Source: Rhodococcus sp. (in: high G+C Gram-positive bacteria)
GTDB lineage: Bacteria > Actinomycetota > Actinomycetes > Mycobacteriales > Mycobacteriaceae
Direction: 5' to 3'
Length of the DNA: 34,657 nt
Assembly: GCA_004211695.1 (NCBI GenBank)
Contig: SEEV01000023.1
Coordinates: 1-34,657 of the forward strand
The notes below the pieces were generated by a model that saw only the letters and a list, made by a program, of their open reading frames with translations, did not search any database and was not told the origin of the DNA. Both the position numbers and the translations under genes were made by a program. This document shows positions 7,511-16,102 of this stretch, one piece after another. Position 1 is the first letter of the stretch. Each line of letters starts with the position of its first letter.

Positions 7511-9898
7511 TCAGTGGGTGTCGTGCTGCTCGGGCTCATCGGGTGCCGATTCACCGATCCAGGCGGCGATCTGCGAACGGGACGTAAAACCGCGCTTGGC
7601 GAGAATTTTCTGTACGTGTCCCTCGGCTGTTCGGGTGGAGATCACCAAGGCCGTAGCGATCGCCTTGTTGCTGTGCCCTTGCGCGATGAGTTTGGCTACC
7701 TCGAGCTCGCGTTCGCTGAGTTTCTCCTCACCCAGCGTGTCGTGGGTTCTGCGTGGGGCGCGGTCTCCGCCGGTAATCGCCAGTTCCACGGCCTGCTGCA
7801 TTGTCAACAAAGTCCCCTTGTAGTGGAGCCGATCAGCCTTCGCGCCACCGAGTGCGCGGCGCGCGGCCGCGACGTGGCGATCGTGCTGTTCTTGGAGAAC
7901 CGGTGGGAGGTGGTGCGGACCGAAAGTGCGGGCGGCGCCGATAAGTTGTGCTGCGAGCTGCAGACTCGACTGCTCGGCCGCAACCCAGCCCAATAATTCC
8001 AGACACCACCAGATGATGGATCGATCGTTATGAGGCTGCATTTGAGTTATGCACTGGCGCAGTAGCTTCTGAGCACGCTCAATGTCTTTATGTTTGAGCG
8101 CGGCGTATCCGCGGATCCACAGGACGTATCCGCTGCCCCACCAGTGAGCTTCGTCGGCCATACCGGCGAGGTTTGATTCGACTTCATCGAGCGATCCGGC
8201 GAGGTCTCCGTCGTTCGCCAGAACCATGCCCAAGATGAACAGAGCTTCGCGTTGGTTGCTGGTGGCGGCGAGCGCCCGATAGCGGTGGTAGGCGTCTTCC
8301 AGTAGCGCAGCAGCTGCCTCGGCCTCGCCTTTCGCCCACCGCGTCAATCCTTCATCGAAGGCGCAGTGCGCGGATATCAACGGCTCCTGTAGTCGTGCGG
8401 CGAGCTCACGGCACGAGACCAGCAATTGGTCCGCGCGCTCGATCTGCGAATCGAGGGCGGACAGATAGATCGCGACCGACAGCCCGACAGCTCTGAGTTC
8501 GTCGTCACGATCGTAGGCTTCGAGGGCCGCGGTCACCCAGCCGAGCCCTTCCTCGACCCGGTTGGCGGACATCCAGTGCACCCGCAGGTCGGCAGCGAGC
8601 CGCAAGGCCGAAGCGGGGTCCCGCTGCTCGTACATCGAGAAGTTCAGGGCGGCGAGGATATCGCTGTGCCGAAGGAGGAGTTTGTCCGAATTTCGGACCC
8701 CCTCGGGGCCGGTCCAGAACGGCTCGGTTTCGCGTGCCAGATCACTGATCCAGGCGAGGTGCCGCAACCTCATCGACCGGGTCGCACCGTCAGCCTCGAG
8801 CTGTTCCGCTCCGTACTTGCGCAGGGTGTCCAGCAGACGGTAGTCGAGGTCGCCGCTTTGCTCGACGTAGCCGAACACGGACTGGTCGATCAATCCGGTT
8901 GCGACATCCGCGGCGGCAATGCGCTCGTCGTCGGTCGCGCAACATACCGCCTCGATGTCATCGAGGGAGAAGGACCCGGCGAAAACCGATGAGGCCGCCC
9001 ACATGCCGCGTTCGTCGTCGCTGCAGTTCGCGAATGATTCCGCGAGGACGTCCCACAAGGACAGTTTGGGGCGACGCCGGTTCCCCGGCTCCAAGGTGAG
9101 CAGACGAAACCTGTTGTCCAGCCGTGTCACCAGCTGTTCCACGGACAGGGCCCGCATGCGTGCGGCCGCCAGTTCCAACGCCAACGGCAGACCGTCCAAT
9201 CGTGCGCAGAGCTCACTGACAGAGGCAAGGTTGCGGTCAGTGAGCTCGAACGCCGGGTAGACGCTTTGCGCTCGGGTGACGAAGAGTGCGACGCTGTCGA
9301 TGCGCGTGGCATCTGTCAGCGACAGCGCGCCGCCGTCGTTCGACAAGGTCATGGGAGGAACCGCCCAGGTGACGCCGCCGGCAGTTCCCAAACGCCGCCG
9401 GCTGGTCGCGATGATGCTGACGGAGGGGTTGGCCTCGACCGAGTCGATGAATTCAGCGCACACCTGCCAGATCTGCTCGCAACCGTCGAGGACCAGTAGC
9501 AGACTCTCCGTCGGCGGCATGCCGAGGATCCACTCGACGGCGGAGCCCGCTCCCGAGGTCTCGAAATCGAGAGCAAGATGCAACGCGCGCTCGAAGCCGG
9601 ATTCGGAGGTTTCGCCCTCGAGCGCGACATACACGACGCGATCAAACGCACGTTCGATAGTCGTTGCGGCCTGTTTCGCCAGCCGGGTCTTTCCCACGCC
9701 GGCGGGCCCAGTGAGAACCAGCGAGCGGTGTTTCGAAAGCAACTGCTTTACCTTGTGCAACTCGAGACGCCGTCCGACAAAGCTGGTTGCCTCGACGGGG
9801 ACAGAGGAGGTGATGCGCGCCATAGTGTCAGCGTAGGACGACTCACCGCCTCGGTTCCGTTCCTCGGGAGAGGCCTGCTCGAGTTCCACAACGGTCAT
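7511..9898 (-). CDS. Large LuxR-family ATPase transcriptional regulator
   Basis: 795 residues. An N-terminal P-loop ATPase module has Walker A GPAGVGKT (64-71), Walker B LLLVLDGCEQ, a sensor-like IIATSRRRLG and RLDGLPLALELAAARM. A long helical, TPR-like middle follows, then a C-terminal LuxR/GerE helix-turn-helix (LSERELEVAKLIAQG, SNKAIATALVISTRTAEGHV, about residues 727-785). Such proteins switch on nearby catabolic genes on sensing an inducer or partner protein. The ATG overlaps the folD stop by four bases (ATGA), so the regulator is made within the operon it sits in, an arrangement that suggests autoregulation. A 64-base gap separates it from the dehydrogenase downstream. It may instead be constitutively coupled to folate flux; its targets cannot be read from the sequence. 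Confidence 0.88.
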   Translation of the reverse strand: MTVVELEQASPEERNRGGESSYADTMARITSSVPVEATSFVGRRLELHKVKQLLSKHRSLVLTGPAGVGKTRLAKQAATTIERAFDRVVYVALEGETSESGFERALHLALDFETSGAGSAVEWILGMPPTESLLLVLDGCEQIWQVCAEFIDSVEANPSVSIIATSRRRLGTAGGVTWAVPPMTLSNDGGALSLTDATRIDSVALFVTRAQSVYPAFELTDRNLASVSELCARLDGLPLALELAAARMRALSVEQLVTRLDNRFRLLTLEPGNRRRPKLSLWDVLAESFANCSDDERGMWAASSVFAGSFSLDDIEAVCCATDDERIAAADVATGLIDQSVFGYVEQSGDLDYRLLDTLRKYGAEQLEADGATRSMRLRHLAWISDLARETEPFWTGPEGVRNSDKLLLRHSDILAALNFSMYEQRDPASALRLAADLRVHWMSANRVEEGLGWVTAALEAYDRDDELRAVGLSVAIYLSALDSQIERADQLLVSCRELAARLQEPLISAHCAFDEGLTRWAKGEAEAAAALLEDAYHRYRALAATSNQREALFILGMVLANDGDLAGSLDEVESNLAGMADEAHWWGSGYVLWIRGYAALKHKDIERAQKLLRQCITQMQPHNDRSIIWWCLELLGWVAAEQSSLQLAAQLIGAARTFGPHHLPPVLQEQHDRHVAAARRALGGAKADRLHYKGTLLTMQQAVELAITGGDRAPRRTHDTLGEEKLSERELEVAKLIAQGHSNKAIATALVISTRTAEGHVQKILAKRGFTSRSQIAAWIGESAPDEPEQHDTH

Positions 9899-10761
9899 TG
9901 CAGTACAGCTCCAGCGTGATCTCGCTGCGCAGCATCGAACGTATTGCGCAGAAGCATCGCGATCGTCATCGGTCCCACACCGCCCGGAACCGGAGTCAGC
10001 GCACCGGCGATCGTGCGCACCGACTCGAAGTCGACATCGCCACGCAACCCCTCCCTCGTCCGGTGGATCCCCACGTCGATCACGGTTGCACCAGGCTTGA
10101 TCGACGAAGCGTCGACCAAACCGGGAACCCCGGCCGCCGCGATCACGATGTCCGCTTGTGCCGTGAAGACGCCGAGGTCCGGTGTTCGCGAATGGCAGAT
10201 GGTGACAGTGGCATCACGGGCCAGCAACAGCTGAGCCATCGGCTTGCCGACCAGCGGCGAGCGTCCGACAACGACAGCATGGGCTCCCCGGATCGGAATC
10301 TCGTACGCATCGAGTAGGGCGATGACCCCGGAAGGAGTGCACGGGCGCAGCCCCGGCGCATCCTGGATCAGTTGTCCCGCGCTGAGCGTGGTCAGTCCAT
10401 CGACATCCTTGGCGGGCGGAATTCGATTGATCAGCGCGTCGGTGTCGAGATGACCGGGAACAGGGAGCTGCAGGAGAATCCCGGACACCTCGGGGTCCTC
10501 GGCCAGTGAGTCGATCACTTCTTCGAGTTCGGACTGTGACACCGATGCCGGAAGGTGCCTGTGCAGATCGGCCATCCCCGCCGCGACGCAGGCCTTGCGT
10601 TTGCTCGCGACGTACACCTGCGAGGCCGGGTCCTCACCCACCAATACTGTGGCAAGTCCTGGCCGCCGGCCAGTTGCGGCAAGAAGCCCGCGAGTCAGTT
10701 CTGCGACCTCGTCACGAACCGCTCGGGCGACCGCTTTTCCGTCGATAAGTCGTGCTGTCAT
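9895..10761 (-). CDS. folD: Methylene-THF dehydrogenase / methenyl-THF cyclohydrolase (FolD)
   Basis: 288 residues, full length. Converts 5,10-methylene-THF through methenyl-THF to 10-formyl-THF, yielding NAD(P)H. Conserved features are the Tyr50-x3-Lys54 catalytic pair in SQVYVASKRKAC, LLQLPVPGHL, KDVDGL, PCTPSGV, the dinucleotide-binding VVVGRSPLVGKPMAQLL, and PVPGGVGPMTIAMLLRNT near the C-terminus. It starts nine bases after the purU stop and overlaps the LuxR regulator. A second folD outside housekeeping folate genes, next to purU and LigM-like genes, indicates a dedicated one-carbon oxidation branch. Confidence 0.95.
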   Translation of the reverse strand: MTARLIDGKAVARAVRDEVAELTRGLLAATGRRPGLATVLVGEDPASQVYVASKRKACVAAGMADLHRHLPASVSQSELEEVIDSLAEDPEVSGILLQLPVPGHLDTDALINRIPPAKDVDGLTTLSAGQLIQDAPGLRPCTPSGVIALLDAYEIPIRGAHAVVVGRSPLVGKPMAQLLLARDATVTICHSRTPDLGVFTAQADIVIAAAGVPGLVDASSIKPGATVIDVGIHRTREGLRGDVDFESVRTIAGALTPVPGGVGPMTIAMLLRNTFDAAQRDHAGAVLQ

Positions 10762-10770
10762 CGCCTGTCC

Positions 10771-11685
10771 TCAGAACACAATCGTGGTGTTGCCGTGACG
10801 GGCGACTCTGTCCTCGCAGTGCCATTGCACTGCACGCGAGAGAACGGCGCGTTCGACGTCGGCACCCAACCGCACCAGGTCCTGGGTAGAGGCACGGTGA
10901 GACACTCTCACCACGTCCTGCTCGATGATGGGACCTTCGTCGAGATCCTCGGTCACATAGTGCGCGGTGGCGCCCACGAGCTTGACCCCGCGTTCCTTTG
11001 CCCGCTGGTAGGGGCCGGCGCCGATGAACGCGGGAAGGAACGAGTGATGAATGTTGATGATCGGGCATCCGACCTCGGCGAGGAAGTTCGCGGAAATGAT
11101 CTGCATATAGCGTGCAAGCACCACCAAGTCGTAGTTGCCGCGCAACTCCTCGAGCTGGCGTGCCTCCGCCTCGGGTTTGGTGTCGCGTGAGACCGGAATA
11201 TGCACGAACGGGATCCCGAATGCGCGAACATCCTCGGCCAGGTCGTCGTGATTGGCGATGACGACACCGATGTGGACATCGAGCTCGCCGCGTTTGGCTC
11301 GCCACAGCAGATCGAGCAGGCAGTGGTCCAGTTTCGACACCATGATGGCCACGCGCTTGGGTGTCGCCGCATCGCTGAGTCGGAAGTCCAGACCGAGCGG
11401 TGCTGCGACGGTCTCGCGGAAATCGTGTTCCAGATCGTCGCGTTCGGCGGCGAAGCCGGGGAGGCGGAAGACGGTTCGCTGGAAGAAGTCGCCACCTTCG
11501 TAGTCGGTGGAGTGCTGATCGAGCGAGATGATGTTCGCGCCGCGGTCGGACAGGAAAGCGCTGACGGCCGAGACCACACCGGGCCGGTCGGCGCACCGCA
11601 CCAGCAAACGGGCGATGTCGCAGTTCGACTCGGCGTGAGGTGGCCGATCCAACGTGGCGGTGGGTGAGGGTTGCCGGTCAGACAT
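10771..11685 (-). CDS. purU: Formyltetrahydrofolate deformylase (PurU)
   Basis: 304 residues; ATG 11683-11685 with AAAGGAG eight bases upstream rules out the longer frame. Hydrolyses 10-formyl-THF to formate and THF. An N-terminal ACT domain (about 22-100; LLVRCADRPGVVSAVSAFL) is the regulatory part. The formyltransferase fold follows, with the catalytic triad Asn211 and His213 (INIHHSFLP) and Asp249 (TEDLDEGPII). It overlaps the flavin reductase gene by eight bases and is nine bases before folD. In this setting it would release one-carbon units as formate and regenerate THF for the demethylases, rather than adjust purine synthesis. Confidence 0.95.
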   Translation of the reverse strand: MSDRQPSPTATLDRPPHAESNCDIARLLVRCADRPGVVSAVSAFLSDRGANIISLDQHSTDYEGGDFFQRTVFRLPGFAAERDDLEHDFRETVAAPLGLDFRLSDAATPKRVAIMVSKLDHCLLDLLWRAKRGELDVHIGVVIANHDDLAEDVRAFGIPFVHIPVSRDTKPEAEARQLEELRGNYDLVVLARYMQIISANFLAEVGCPIINIHHSFLPAFIGAGPYQRAKERGVKLVGATAHYVTEDLDEGPIIEQDVVRVSHRASTQDLVRLGADVERAVLSRAVQWHCEDRVARHGNTTIVF

Positions 11686-12454
11686 CGGCGTGACTCCTTT
11701 GAGGGTGGTGGGTGGGGAAGGACACTGCTCGGTCGGCAGGTGTACCCGCAGACACGGCAGGCCCGGTGACGTAGTAGGTTCCGTCGCGCTCAGGCCCGGG
11801 TTGAAGAAACCCGGTGCCCGCCAGGGCATCGATCACTTCAGCGACGGCGGCCGGTTGTGCATCGAAGTGCCGCGCGAGATCCGCGACCCGCACGGGCACG
11901 TCGCCGAGATAGGCCGATAGTTCGCTCTTGATGCGTCCGGCCAACTCCTCCGTGGACGGCAGCGCGAAGCGGCCGAATCGTCCACGGAAGTAGGTGAGGG
12001 GAGAGCCGTCGCGGACAGATGCGGATTCAACGGCGCAGTGGAAGACCGTATGGGTTCCGGCCTCGACGCGGTCGACGACTCGGCAGGACAGGGACGCGAG
12101 AGCATCGGTCAGGGTGGGCGCGCCGGATCCATTGCGGACTAGTTCGACGCCCTCGAACCTGTTCTTGCCCTTCGCGCTGAATCGAGAAGCCAACGTGCCC
12201 TGGTCTTCGCCGAGAATGTTGACCGACAGTACCCCGATGCGGTTCACTGCACCTCCCGTATCCGACCCACGGTTCAGGCATACCAACAACATCGGCGGGT
12301 CGGCGGACAGCGAGCACACGGCACTGGCCGTGGTCCCGAAGTCGGTATCACCGTCGGAGGTCATCACAATGGTGACTCCGGACGCAAAATTCCCTATGGC
12401 GCTGCGAAACTCGGACGCAGACATCGAGGATCGGTGGTCGGTGTCGATGCTCAT
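11678..12454 (-). CDS. Flavin reductase (two-component monooxygenase reductase) with C-terminal winged-helix-like extension
   Basis: 258 residues from the ATG at 12452-12454 (AGAAGG upstream; a GTG nine bases earlier sits too close to that site). Residues ~12-165 are the flavin reductase-like split barrel: FRSAIGNFASGVTIVMT, DFGTTASAVCSLSADPPMLLVCLN, VLSVNILGEDQGTLASRFS. It supplies reduced flavin to a monooxygenase, here surely the one encoded two genes upstream. Typical HsaB-type partners end near 190 residues. This protein adds ~90 residues (168-258) that look like a small winged helix (DVPVRVADLARHFDAQPAAVAEVIDALAGTGFL, split over 185-217). A C-terminal regulatory domain is known in the 4-hydroxyphenylacetate hydroxylase reductase C1, so substrate-gated reduction is possible. 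Five bases separate it from the SDR stop. Confidence 0.85.
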   Translation of the reverse strand: MSIDTDHRSSMSASEFRSAIGNFASGVTIVMTSDGDTDFGTTASAVCSLSADPPMLLVCLNRGSDTGGAVNRIGVLSVNILGEDQGTLASRFSAKGKNRFEGVELVRNGSGAPTLTDALASLSCRVVDRVEAGTHTVFHCAVESASVRDGSPLTYFRGRFGRFALPSTEELAGRIKSELSAYLGDVPVRVADLARHFDAQPAAVAEVIDALAGTGFLQPGPERDGTYYVTGPAVSAGTPADRAVSFPTHHPQRSHADV

Positions 12455-12459
12455 CGTGA

Positions 12460-13200
12460 TCACCCTTCTGCTTTGATGCCGGCAAGAATGCCGCCGTCGA
12501 TGGAGAACTCGGACGCGGTGCTGTAGGTGGCCTCAGCCGCTAGGAACAGCACCAGGTCTGCGACCTCTTCCGGGGAGCCGACCCTGGGTAGCGGAAGTCC
12601 AGCGGAGAGGGAATCCTCGTCGGCGCCGTCGAGCATCGGGGAGCTGATGAAACCCGGGTGGATTGAGTTCACTCGGATGCCGTCACTGCCGAGATCCAAA
12701 GCCGCGACTTTGGTCAGTCCTCTCAGCGCCCATTTGCTGGCCGTGTACGCCCACGACGGGTGGATCGCCATCAGCCCGCCCATCGAGCTGACGTTGATGA
12801 TGGCGCCGCCGCCCGCCGCACGCATGGATGGCGCGACTGCCTGAATGCCGAGGAAGGCTCCCGTCAAGTTGATATCGAGGACCAGATTCCAGTCCTCCAC
12901 GGTCGTGTCCGCCAACGGCGTACGGCGCAGGATTCCGGCATTGTTGACCAGAATGGACACCTCCCCGCCATGGGTGCGTGCCGTCTCGACTGTCGCAGCC
13001 CACTGCTCGGGGTCCCGGACATCCAGCTCGGCGAACACGACAGCATCCCCGAGCTCGTGGGCCAGTGCCTTACCCTCCTCGGCCAGGACGTCGGCAACGA
13101 CGACACGGGCACCCTCGCTGGCAAGCTTGCGCGCGTGAGCGGCGCCCATTCCTCGCGCACCGCCGGTGACGATGGCTGTTCGACCTTCTACACGGCCCAT
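12460..13200 (-). CDS. Short-chain dehydrogenase/reductase, copy 1
   Basis: 246 residues from the ATG at 13198-13200, preceded by GAGGAGAG. Classical SDR: coenzyme site TGGARGMGAAH (12-22), an acidic residue after strand 2 (VVADV, Asp37) favouring NAD(H), NNAG (86-89), catalytic Ser138/139, Tyr152 and Lys156 (AYTASK). The usual C-terminal SIDGG is present. It probably oxidises or reduces a hydroxyl/keto side chain of the substrate. It lies 43 bases after the monooxygenase and directly before the flavin reductase, so it belongs to the same transcript. Substrate unknown. Confidence 0.88.
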   Translation of the reverse strand: MGRVEGRTAIVTGGARGMGAAHARKLASEGARVVVADVLAEEGKALAHELGDAVVFAELDVRDPEQWAATVETARTHGGEVSILVNNAGILRRTPLADTTVEDWNLVLDINLTGAFLGIQAVAPSMRAAGGGAIINVSSMGGLMAIHPSWAYTASKWALRGLTKVAALDLGSDGIRVNSIHPGFISSPMLDGADEDSLSAGLPLPRVGSPEEVADLVLFLAAEATYSTASEFSIDGGILAGIKAEG

Positions 13201-13243
13201 GATCGGTCTCTCCTCACAAACGTTTCGGGATCGGGGTGTGGCG

Positions 13244-14479
13244 CTACGGGCGGGTGACGAGTGCCGCAGCGGCATAGTCCGCGCCGATGAAATCCTGGAC
13301 GATGGAGTTCTGATGGCTGAGCACCATCGTCGAATCACGCCAGATCCGTTCGAGCCGAGAGCCATTCGTCGCAGCACTACTGCCGGCGGTGCGCATAATG
13401 ATTCCCTCGAGCGCCCGCCACACGACGTTCTGCGCGTGCACGGCCAGTCTCCCGACGTAGAGGTCATCGGCCTGATCAAACGGCTTCCCGCCCTCTGCAC
13501 CGCGGGTGCTGTACTCGAGAAATAGGTCGGCGGCTCGATCGAGCGTGGCGTCGGCCGCGGCAAGAGCGTTCACCGCGTCGGAGTACCAGGTCTGGTATCG
13601 GGAATTTTCGCTTCGCAACGTGAACGGCGGCATCGGGGTCTTCTTCGTACGAAGGATGGTCTCGTACTCGTCGAGTGCCGCGTGAACACCCCCGACCGCA
13701 AGGGAGGCCAGTTCAAGACCGAAGAAACCGATGCCGCGGCCCGCGTAGAGCGGGTTCCTGTGCAGTTCCAGTCCGGGTGTGCCGTTGTCGACGTTCATGT
13801 CGACTTGCGCCTTGCCTTCCAACACGAAGTGCGCGGACACCGACACCTCCCGGACATCGAGAGTGTGCGAGCCGCTTCCCTTCAACCCCAGGGTCTTGCC
13901 CCAGTCGTCTCGAATGGTGAAATCCGATCGGGGAATGATGAACGTCGACAACTGTTTCGACTGTTCCGCGGTCTCAGCGAACACGTGCCCCATGAAGTGC
14001 GTGGAGTACGGCCCGCCCGACGCGTAGGGGAACGTTCCGTTGACAATCCAGTCGCCGGAATCACCGCGGCGCATGGTGCCACCCGGAGCGGAGGTCATGG
14101 CCGCCGCGAAGTGACCGTCGCCGAACACTTCCCGCTGGGCGCTTTCGGGCCACCATGAGGCGAACTGCAGATTGTGACCGGAGGCCAGGCACAGGCACCA
14201 CGCGGCTCCCATATCTCCCCGCGCGAGCTCTCGAATCACCGCCATGAAGTCGCGGACACCGAACTCGTAGCCGCCGAACATCTTGGGCCGGAGAAGATGG
14301 TAGAAGCCGCGCTCGACGAACTCGAGATGCAGCTCTTCCGAGTGAAAGGTGCGGGCTTCACCCTCCGGTGCCTCCGCGACGAGCTGGGGTCGAAGTGCGA
14401 CGGCCGAAGTCAACGCATCCGCCGGCGTGAGCGTGGCGGGAGCGTTGGATGTCTTTACATCGATCGAGGGAACTGCCAT
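13244..14479 (-). CDS. Group D flavin-dependent monooxygenase (acyl-CoA dehydrogenase fold), copy 1
   Basis: 411 residues with the acyl-CoA dehydrogenase-like fold of reduced-flavin-dependent aromatic hydroxylases (HsaA/HpaH class). Helical N-terminus with FVERGFYHLLRPKMFGGYEFG, then ARGDMGAAWCLCLASGHN, a beta domain (GDWIVNGTFPYASGG; LGLKGSGSHTLDVREV), and a helical C-terminal bundle ending in RTAGSSAATNGSRLERIWRD. The glutamate base of true acyl-CoA dehydrogenases is not expected here, and the flavin reductase in the same operon supports an oxygenase. It would hydroxylate a phenolic ring, plausibly on the way to hydroxyquinol. A paralogue lies at 25529. The ATG at 14477-14479 has only a weak AGAAAG upstream; a 168-base gap with strong dyads precedes it. 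Confidence 0.85.
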   Translation of the reverse strand: MAVPSIDVKTSNAPATLTPADALTSAVALRPQLVAEAPEGEARTFHSEELHLEFVERGFYHLLRPKMFGGYEFGVRDFMAVIRELARGDMGAAWCLCLASGHNLQFASWWPESAQREVFGDGHFAAAMTSAPGGTMRRGDSGDWIVNGTFPYASGGPYSTHFMGHVFAETAEQSKQLSTFIIPRSDFTIRDDWGKTLGLKGSGSHTLDVREVSVSAHFVLEGKAQVDMNVDNGTPGLELHRNPLYAGRGIGFFGLELASLAVGGVHAALDEYETILRTKKTPMPPFTLRSENSRYQTWYSDAVNALAAADATLDRAADLFLEYSTRGAEGGKPFDQADDLYVGRLAVHAQNVVWRALEGIIMRTAGSSAATNGSRLERIWRDSTMVLSHQNSIVQDFIGADYAAAALVTRP

Positions 14480-14605
14480 GGTGAGTGCTTTCTGAGGAAG
14501 ACCACGTGCCCGGGGCTACGTGTCGGAAGAGTGGACGGTCGCTTACCGACCGTTGACATCAAGTGTGGTGACTGTCGTCATGAAGCGGCACGTGGAAACT
14601 ACGTA

Positions 14606-14642
14606 CCGAACTACGTGTTGCGGATCCGCGCACGTAGTTCGG
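14606..14642. repeat. 12-bp perfect inverted repeat enclosing a second palindrome
   Basis: CCGAACTACGTG (14606-14617) is matched exactly by CACGTAGTTCGG (14631-14642). The 13-base loop contains the self-complementary GCGGATCCGC (14620-14629). Further ACGT-centred copies (CACGTG, CTACGTA, CTACGTG) lie at about 14502-14605, giving six ACGT cores in this 168-base gap between the monooxygenase and the LigM-like gene. There is no T-run, so it is more likely an operator or processing/stability hairpin than a simple terminator. Confidence 0.75.
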
Positions 14643-14647
14643 GCTGG

Positions 14648-15940
14648 TCATGGCGATGGAACAAGTGTGTCGAGATCAGTTCGGCGGTTGTCCTTCTTGT
14701 ACGGCGCGGACGCGACCGTGGCCCGGATGAGCTTCTGGCGCGGGCAGCCGGGGTCGCCCCAGAGCACGAAGACTTCGGTACCCGGTGTGCTGTACGCGGG
14801 ATCGATGAAGCTGAGGGTGATCACCTTCCGGAAGTAGTAGCTGTATCCGGGTACCGAGGAGATACCGATGGTTTCGCCGTCGGCGTTCTGGATGGCGTCG
14901 GCCCAGGAGACCCAGCGCTGCTGGTGGGGAATATCGAGGAATTGGTAAGGCTCGCTCTCGTCGAACATGGATGCATAGATGTCGACCACGTCGTTTTTGT
15001 CGAACTCGAGCGTCACCCGGACCTTGGTAGGGTGCTCGACTTCCTTTTCGAGTGCCGCGCGTCCGGTGAACTCGTGGTCGAACTTGATCGACTTTCCCCA
15101 TCCGAGTGCGACCGGGGAAAGCAGGTAGTCGTCGAGGTTGTCGCTGTCGTAGCTGCCACCGAGCTTGCCGCTGAGTCCGAGGAGGTCGAACTCTGCGTTC
15201 ATCCACTCGAGGAAGCCGTCGGCGAATAGATCTGACAGGTAGTGCCACCCGCCGGTCGGAAAGGCTGCTTCGAGGTGGTTGATCATCGCGGTGCGGCGCC
15301 CGAGCCGGCGGATGCCGTATTCCTGGCCGGCCTCGAGAATCGCCGACCGGACGGCCTCGCTGTGGGCGGCGTCGCCGTGGAATTCGAAGCCGATCTCGCC
15401 GGCCATGCCCTGCCGTAGTGCCTGTACCTCTACCCCCGCGATTGTCACGGTGCGAAAACGCATGAACTTCACATCGGTGAGGCTCTCGCCGGTCACTTTC
15501 TCGCACACCGCCAGCGCGTTCGGACCGGAAACCTGGAACTGGAACCGGGAGGGCTTGGTGTAGGCCACGTCGTAGTCGCCGGTGTGAATCAGCCATGCCG
15601 TCCACATCGCAGTCATTGATTGCGTGGCGAACGATTGCTCGCCCAGCCGCATGAGCACCCCCTCGGCGACCACCTTCCCGTTTTCGTTGCACTGGACCAG
15701 ATGCTTGGCAGCTCCGATGGGGAAGTTCTCGTAGCTGTTGACCGACGAGTCACGGAAGAGCTTCAGAGCATCCGGACCGTCGACCTGAAGATCCCACAGG
15801 AACGACCAGTCGCCCAGGTAACACGTGGTCTTCCACGACATCTGCTCGTCCTGCCAGTCCGAGTACTCGGGACCGCCCCAACCGGGGTGGTAGGTGGCCG
15901 GGGCATTGCGCAGGAAGCCGAGGAGGGGGTTAGTGGTCAT
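14648..15940 (-). CDS. LigM/DesA-like tetrahydrofolate-dependent demethylase (GcvT fold), copy 2
   Basis: 430 residues; ATG 15938-15940 with GGAGAAG upstream. The whole length follows the folate-binding aminomethyltransferase (GcvT-type) fold of THF-dependent aryl O-demethylases such as LigM and DesA. Visible are WGGPEYSDWQDEQMSWKTT (21-39), GDWSFLWDLQVDGPDALKLF, QVSGPNALAVCEKVTG, ALRQGMAGEIGFEFHG, GGSYDSDNLDDYLLSPVALG, WGKSIKFDHEFTGRAALEKE and a C-terminal VPGYSYYFRKV. These enzymes transfer a methoxy methyl group to THF, forming 5-methyl-THF and a free phenol. The region that reads DQTHHM in LigM (from memory) is GDWSFLWD here, so the substrate probably differs. A close paralogue at 16902 shares the N-terminal motif almost perfectly. 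N-demethylation or another one-carbon transfer is the alternative. Confidence 0.85.
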   Translation of the reverse strand: MTTNPLLGFLRNAPATYHPGWGGPEYSDWQDEQMSWKTTCYLGDWSFLWDLQVDGPDALKLFRDSSVNSYENFPIGAAKHLVQCNENGKVVAEGVLMRLGEQSFATQSMTAMWTAWLIHTGDYDVAYTKPSRFQFQVSGPNALAVCEKVTGESLTDVKFMRFRTVTIAGVEVQALRQGMAGEIGFEFHGDAAHSEAVRSAILEAGQEYGIRRLGRRTAMINHLEAAFPTGGWHYLSDLFADGFLEWMNAEFDLLGLSGKLGGSYDSDNLDDYLLSPVALGWGKSIKFDHEFTGRAALEKEVEHPTKVRVTLEFDKNDVVDIYASMFDESEPYQFLDIPHQQRWVSWADAIQNADGETIGISSVPGYSYYFRKVITLSFIDPAYSTPGTEVFVLWGDPGCPRQKLIRATVASAPYKKDNRRTDLDTLVPSP

Positions 15941-16005
15941 GTCTTCTCCAAATTTGAGCGGGTGATCCGAACATGTTCCGGTGCAGTGGAATTGCTTCCG
16001 TTCCT

Positions 16006-16030
16006 GTCACAGTTCGCGATGATTTGTGAC
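16006..16030. repeat. Imperfect dyad upstream of the LigM-like copy 2 gene
   Basis: GTCACA (16006-16011) and TGTGAC (16025-16030) are mirror halves 13 bases apart. The flanks extend the symmetry: GCTTCCGT lies to the left (from about 15994) and ACGGAAGC to the right (to about 16036), with a six-base insertion in the left arm. It lies about 65-95 bases before the start codon, in the gap after the RibB-like gene, so an operator or a leader hairpin is plausible. No terminator T-run. Confidence 0.5.
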
Positions 16031-16102
16031 GGAAGCCACGTTCGGCTCAGTCGAGCATCGTGCACAGGCGAGCACGCGGCTATGTGACAAGTACGTGCTC
16101 GA

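Noticed and set aside
7511-9898. Long opposite-strand frames inside the LuxR, folD and hyuA genes
   Set aside because: They are codon-bias shadows with Arg/Ser/Pro-rich composition and no motif or ribosome binding site.
13244-14479. Acyl-CoA dehydrogenase of fatty-acid oxidation
   Set aside because: Fold only; the operon supplies a flavin reductase rather than electron-transfer flavoprotein genes, and the motifs match HsaA/HpaH-type oxygenases.
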